NCBI GenBank assembly: GCA_043812795.1
Contig: JBDRLU010000050.1
Span: forward strand, 1 to 15,750
Direction: 5' to 3'
Length of the DNA stretch: 15,750 nt
Source of the DNA: JBDRLU01 sp043812795
GTDB taxonomy: Bacteria; Chloroflexota; Dehalococcoidia; Dehalococcoidales; UBA2162
Position 1 is the stretch's first letter. Every line of letters starts with the position of its first letter. Shown here piece after piece: positions 14,015-15,750 of this stretch. The notes below the pieces were generated by a model that was not told the origin of the DNA, searched no databases, and saw only the letters and a program-made list of their open reading frames with translations. Made by a program: the position numbers and the translations under genes.

Positions 14015-14797
14015 ATGAAGGTGATTGACCTTACTCCCGAACACGAACAACTGTACTTCGTCTGCCTCGAAGACTGGTCGGCAGAAATGAAAGAAGCCGG
14101 CAACCACAAAGAGCGCTGGTACAACACCATGAAAGACAAAGGTCTGCGGGTAAAACTGGCTGTAGGTGATAGTGGACAGGTCGGCGCGATGATACAGTAC
14201 CTCCCGGTAGAGAGCTCATTTGTGGAAGGCAAGGATTCCTACTTAATCAATTGCATCTGGGTCCACGGTCACAAACAGGGGCGGGGCGATTTCAGAAAAC
14301 AAGGGATGGGTAAGGCGCTGCTTCAAGCCGCCGAAGACGACGCCAAAGGCTTGGGGGCAAAAGGCATCGCTGCCTGGGGGCTATGGCTTCCTATCTGGAT
14401 GAAAGCATCCTGGTTCAAAAAGAACGGCTATCGAAGCGTGGACAGGACCGGCATGCAGGTATTGCTCTGGAAACCCCTGGCGGGAGAAGCCACACCACCC
14501 CGCTGGATTAGACGAAAGAAAAAACCGGAGACGATACCCGGCAAAGTGGCGGTAACGATGTTTTCGAATGGCTGGTGCCCGGCCCAGAATATCGTCCTGG
14601 AAAGAGCGAAGCGGGCTTCGGCCGAGCTGGGCGATAAGGTGGTATTTCAGCAGATTGACACTCTGGATAGGCGAACTTTTCTGGAATGGGGCATTACCGA
14701 TGCTTTATTCATCGATGGCAAGGAGGTGCGGACCGGCCCGCCACCTTCCTACGAAAAAATAAAGAAAATGATTGCCCGGAGAGCAAATAAGTTGTAG
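14015..14797 (+). CDS. GNAT acetyltransferase fused to a thioredoxin-like (YoaP-type) domain
   Basis: A 260-residue two-domain protein. Residues 1-150 form a GNAT domain, with the acetyl-CoA loop RKQGMGKALL at 94-103 and the C-terminal WFKKNGYRSVDR typical of the fold. After a basic, Pro-containing linker (155-175), residues 176-258 look like a thioredoxin-type domain: VAVTMFSNGWCPAQN with a single Cys188, then VVFQQIDT and ALFIDGKEV. This arrangement resembles B. subtilis YoaP-like proteins, whose substrate is unknown to me. AGGAGGT at 14003-14009 sets the ATG. It follows the acyl-CoA dehydrogenase by 67 bases on the same strand and converges with the permease gene. With only one Cys, disulfide exchange would need an external thiol. 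Confidence 0.8.
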   Translation: MKVIDLTPEHEQLYFVCLEDWSAEMKEAGNHKERWYNTMKDKGLRVKLAVGDSGQVGAMIQYLPVESSFVEGKDSYLINCIWVHGHKQGRGDFRKQGMGKALLQAAEDDAKGLGAKGIAAWGLWLPIWMKASWFKKNGYRSVDRTGMQVLLWKPLAGEATPPRWIRRKKKPETIPGKVAVTMFSNGWCPAQNIVLERAKRASAELGDKVVFQQIDTLDRRTFLEWGITDALFIDGKEVRTGPPPSYEKIKKMIARRANKL

Positions 14798-14820
14798 CTT
14801 TTTCTTTTGGAAGACAAGCC

Positions 14821-15555
14821 TTAAAGCTTGACGAGTATCGATATGATAATGATGACGGCGGTGGCGGATACGACTGCCGGAACAAGTCGCCGAAAGATAT
14901 CGGCTTTTATCTTAGGCAGCACTTTGATACCGATATAGGAACCTATGAAGAGGGGCACCACCAGGATAGCTATTTGAATCAAGAGGTCGGACTTAATCAT
15001 GCCCAGGGACGAAAAGGCCGCGATGCTGAAGATACTCTGGAGCAGAAAAAACACGGCGATGGTACCGACGAATTTTTCTCCGACCACCCCTTGATTGACC
15101 AGGAAGAGAACGACCGGCGGGCCGCTAAAGCTGGTACTGGCACCGATGGCCCCGCCGATAAAACCGGAGATAACACAGCCAAGACTATCGTGTTTGAACC
15201 GACGTAGCCGCCCGATTATTACCAGAAAAGAAAAGGGAATAACCAGGACGGCGATGACCAGCTTTATCGTTGTCTGGTCGAGTTGGGCAATCAAGAAAGC
15301 ACCGAGAGGTACGCCGGTCAGGCTGCCCAGCCCGAGTAAAGCCGCTCTTTTCCAGTCAACATGCCGCCAGGTTTGGAACAGGGCCAGTATGTGGCCGACG
15401 CAGGACAGAAAAACGTTCATAATCACGGCTGACTTGGTATCGATAACCAGCGTCATCAGAGGAGTGGCCAGTAGCGAATAACCGAAACCGGAAACCGCCC
15501 GGATAAAGCCGGCAAAGAAAACAATAAGTGCCGTAAAAATGGTAGTAGAGGTCAT
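14821..15555 (-). CDS. TauE/SafE-family membrane permease (probable anion exporter)
   Basis: A 244-residue integral membrane protein with about eight hydrophobic segments. It shows the family signature AGFIRAVSGFGYSLLATPLM near the N-terminus and its internal repeat GFIGGAIGASTSFSGPPVVLFL in the middle. TauE/SafE (DUF81) proteins are linked to export or uptake of sulfite, sulfoacetate and related anions; the actual substrate here is unknown. The ATG at 15555 (MTSTTIFTALIVFFAGF) is preferred. A TTG at 15591 would add 12 residues but lies close to the only visible promoter-like sequence. The gene converges with the GNAT gene, 23 bases apart. Confidence 0.88.
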   Translation of the reverse strand: MTSTTIFTALIVFFAGFIRAVSGFGYSLLATPLMTLVIDTKSAVIMNVFLSCVGHILALFQTWRHVDWKRAALLGLGSLTGVPLGAFLIAQLDQTTIKLVIAVLVIPFSFLVIIGRLRRFKHDSLGCVISGFIGGAIGASTSFSGPPVVLFLVNQGVVGEKFVGTIAVFFLLQSIFSIAAFSSLGMIKSDLLIQIAILVVPLFIGSYIGIKVLPKIKADIFRRLVPAVVSATAVIIIISILVKL

Positions 15556-15580
15556 CCCGACAATAATACCGCAAGAAATG

Positions 15581-15609
15581 GGATAAAACAACGGCTAGCA
15601 TCGTGTCAA
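15581..15609 (-). promoter_or_regulatory. Possible promoter of the permease gene
   Basis: On the minus strand TTGACA (15609-15604) lies 17 bases before TTATCC (15586-15581). The -35 box is perfect but the -10 is poor, so this is tentative. Confidence 0.3.
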
Positions 15610-15679
15610 AAACCATAACTAGTCCATCTTGGTTGATTGCGTCATAATTCTGGTTACGGAATGGTTACAATTTCACTCT

Positions 15680-15750
15680 CACGCCCTTATCCCCCACCAT
15701 CTGACGGAGAGGGGAAAAGTGTTTTTAAGAGAGAGGGGCTAGCCCCTCTC
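15680..15750. repeat. Dispersed intergenic hairpin repeat, copy C (cut by window end)
   Basis: The segment shares with copy B the lead-in AAAGTGTTTTTAAGAGAGAG (one extra T) and the GAGAGGGGC stem. It contains a perfect 20-base palindrome at 15731-15750 (half-site GAGAGGGGCT) that reaches the window edge. Its left part (CTTATCCCCC at 15686-15695) resembles the reverse complement of the GGGATAG box seen in copies A and B. Confidence 0.55.
15731..15750. terminator. Hairpin at window end, probable terminator
   Basis: A 10-bp perfect palindrome, GAGAGGGGCT and its complement, matches the stem of the strong terminator at 5487-5522. The T-tract, if present, would lie beyond the window. Confidence 0.4.

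Noticed and set aside
15556..15591. TTG-started extension of the TauE-like permease
   Set aside because: The extension has no ribosome site, is not typical of the family, and falls close to the predicted -10 region.
1..15750. CRISPR arrays, tRNA or rRNA genes, insertion sequences
   Set aside because: No regularly spaced repeats, cloverleaf-like segments or transposase-like proteins were seen.

Overview
The window looks like a chromosomal segment from an anaerobic, acyl-CoA-degrading bacterium. The gene set is two acyl-CoA dehydrogenases, three family III CoA-transferase/racemase genes, a split-type acyl-CoA mutase, M20 and M29 peptidases, an archaeal-type phosphoglucose/phosphomannose isomerase and SfsA. 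This mix, the moderately high GC and the GC-rich hairpin repeats between genes recall Dehalococcoidia-type Chloroflexota. That placement is an inference from gene content; the window holds no rRNA or tRNA.

Layout. (1) Bases 1-205 hold the 3' end of an unrecognised gene, followed by hairpin repeat copy A. (2) Bases 448-5434 (+) hold two tandem CoA-transferases, an M20 metallohydrolase and an M29 aminopeptidase, closed by a very strong terminator inside repeat copy B. (3) Bases 5606-8204 (+) hold a promoter, a 140-base leader with an attenuator-like hairpin and a tiny ORF, a frameshifted divergent acyl-CoA mutase large subunit, and a DsbA/FrnE-like oxidoreductase whose first active-site Cys codon is an in-frame TGA. 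(4) Bases 12653-8217 (-) hold an alpha-methylacyl-CoA racemase-like/CoA-transferase gene, an acyl-CoA dehydrogenase, sfsA and the PGI/PMI isomerase. (5) Bases 12790-14797 (+) hold a second acyl-CoA dehydrogenase, divergently transcribed from region 4, and a GNAT acetyltransferase fused to a thioredoxin-like domain. (6) Bases 15555-14821 (-) hold a TauE/SafE-family permease, then repeat copy C at the window edge.

How the genes may work together (inference). CoA-transferases would activate carboxylic acids, a racemase-like enzyme and dehydrogenases would process branched acyl-CoAs, and the B12-dependent mutase would rearrange a carbon skeleton. The M20 and M29 hydrolases could supply amino or acylamino acid substrates.

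The most notable find is the probable selenoprotein at 7584-8204. Its active site reads Sec-Pro-Trp-Cys. A good ribosome binding site and start codon lie upstream of the TGA, a 191-codon open frame follows it, and a hairpin with a GGUCCG apical loop sits at the right distance to be a bacterial SECIS element. Also notable are a mutase with rebuilt active-site motifs, a CoA-transferase pair in which only one member keeps the catalytic Asp, and interleaved inverted repeats just upstream of sfsA.
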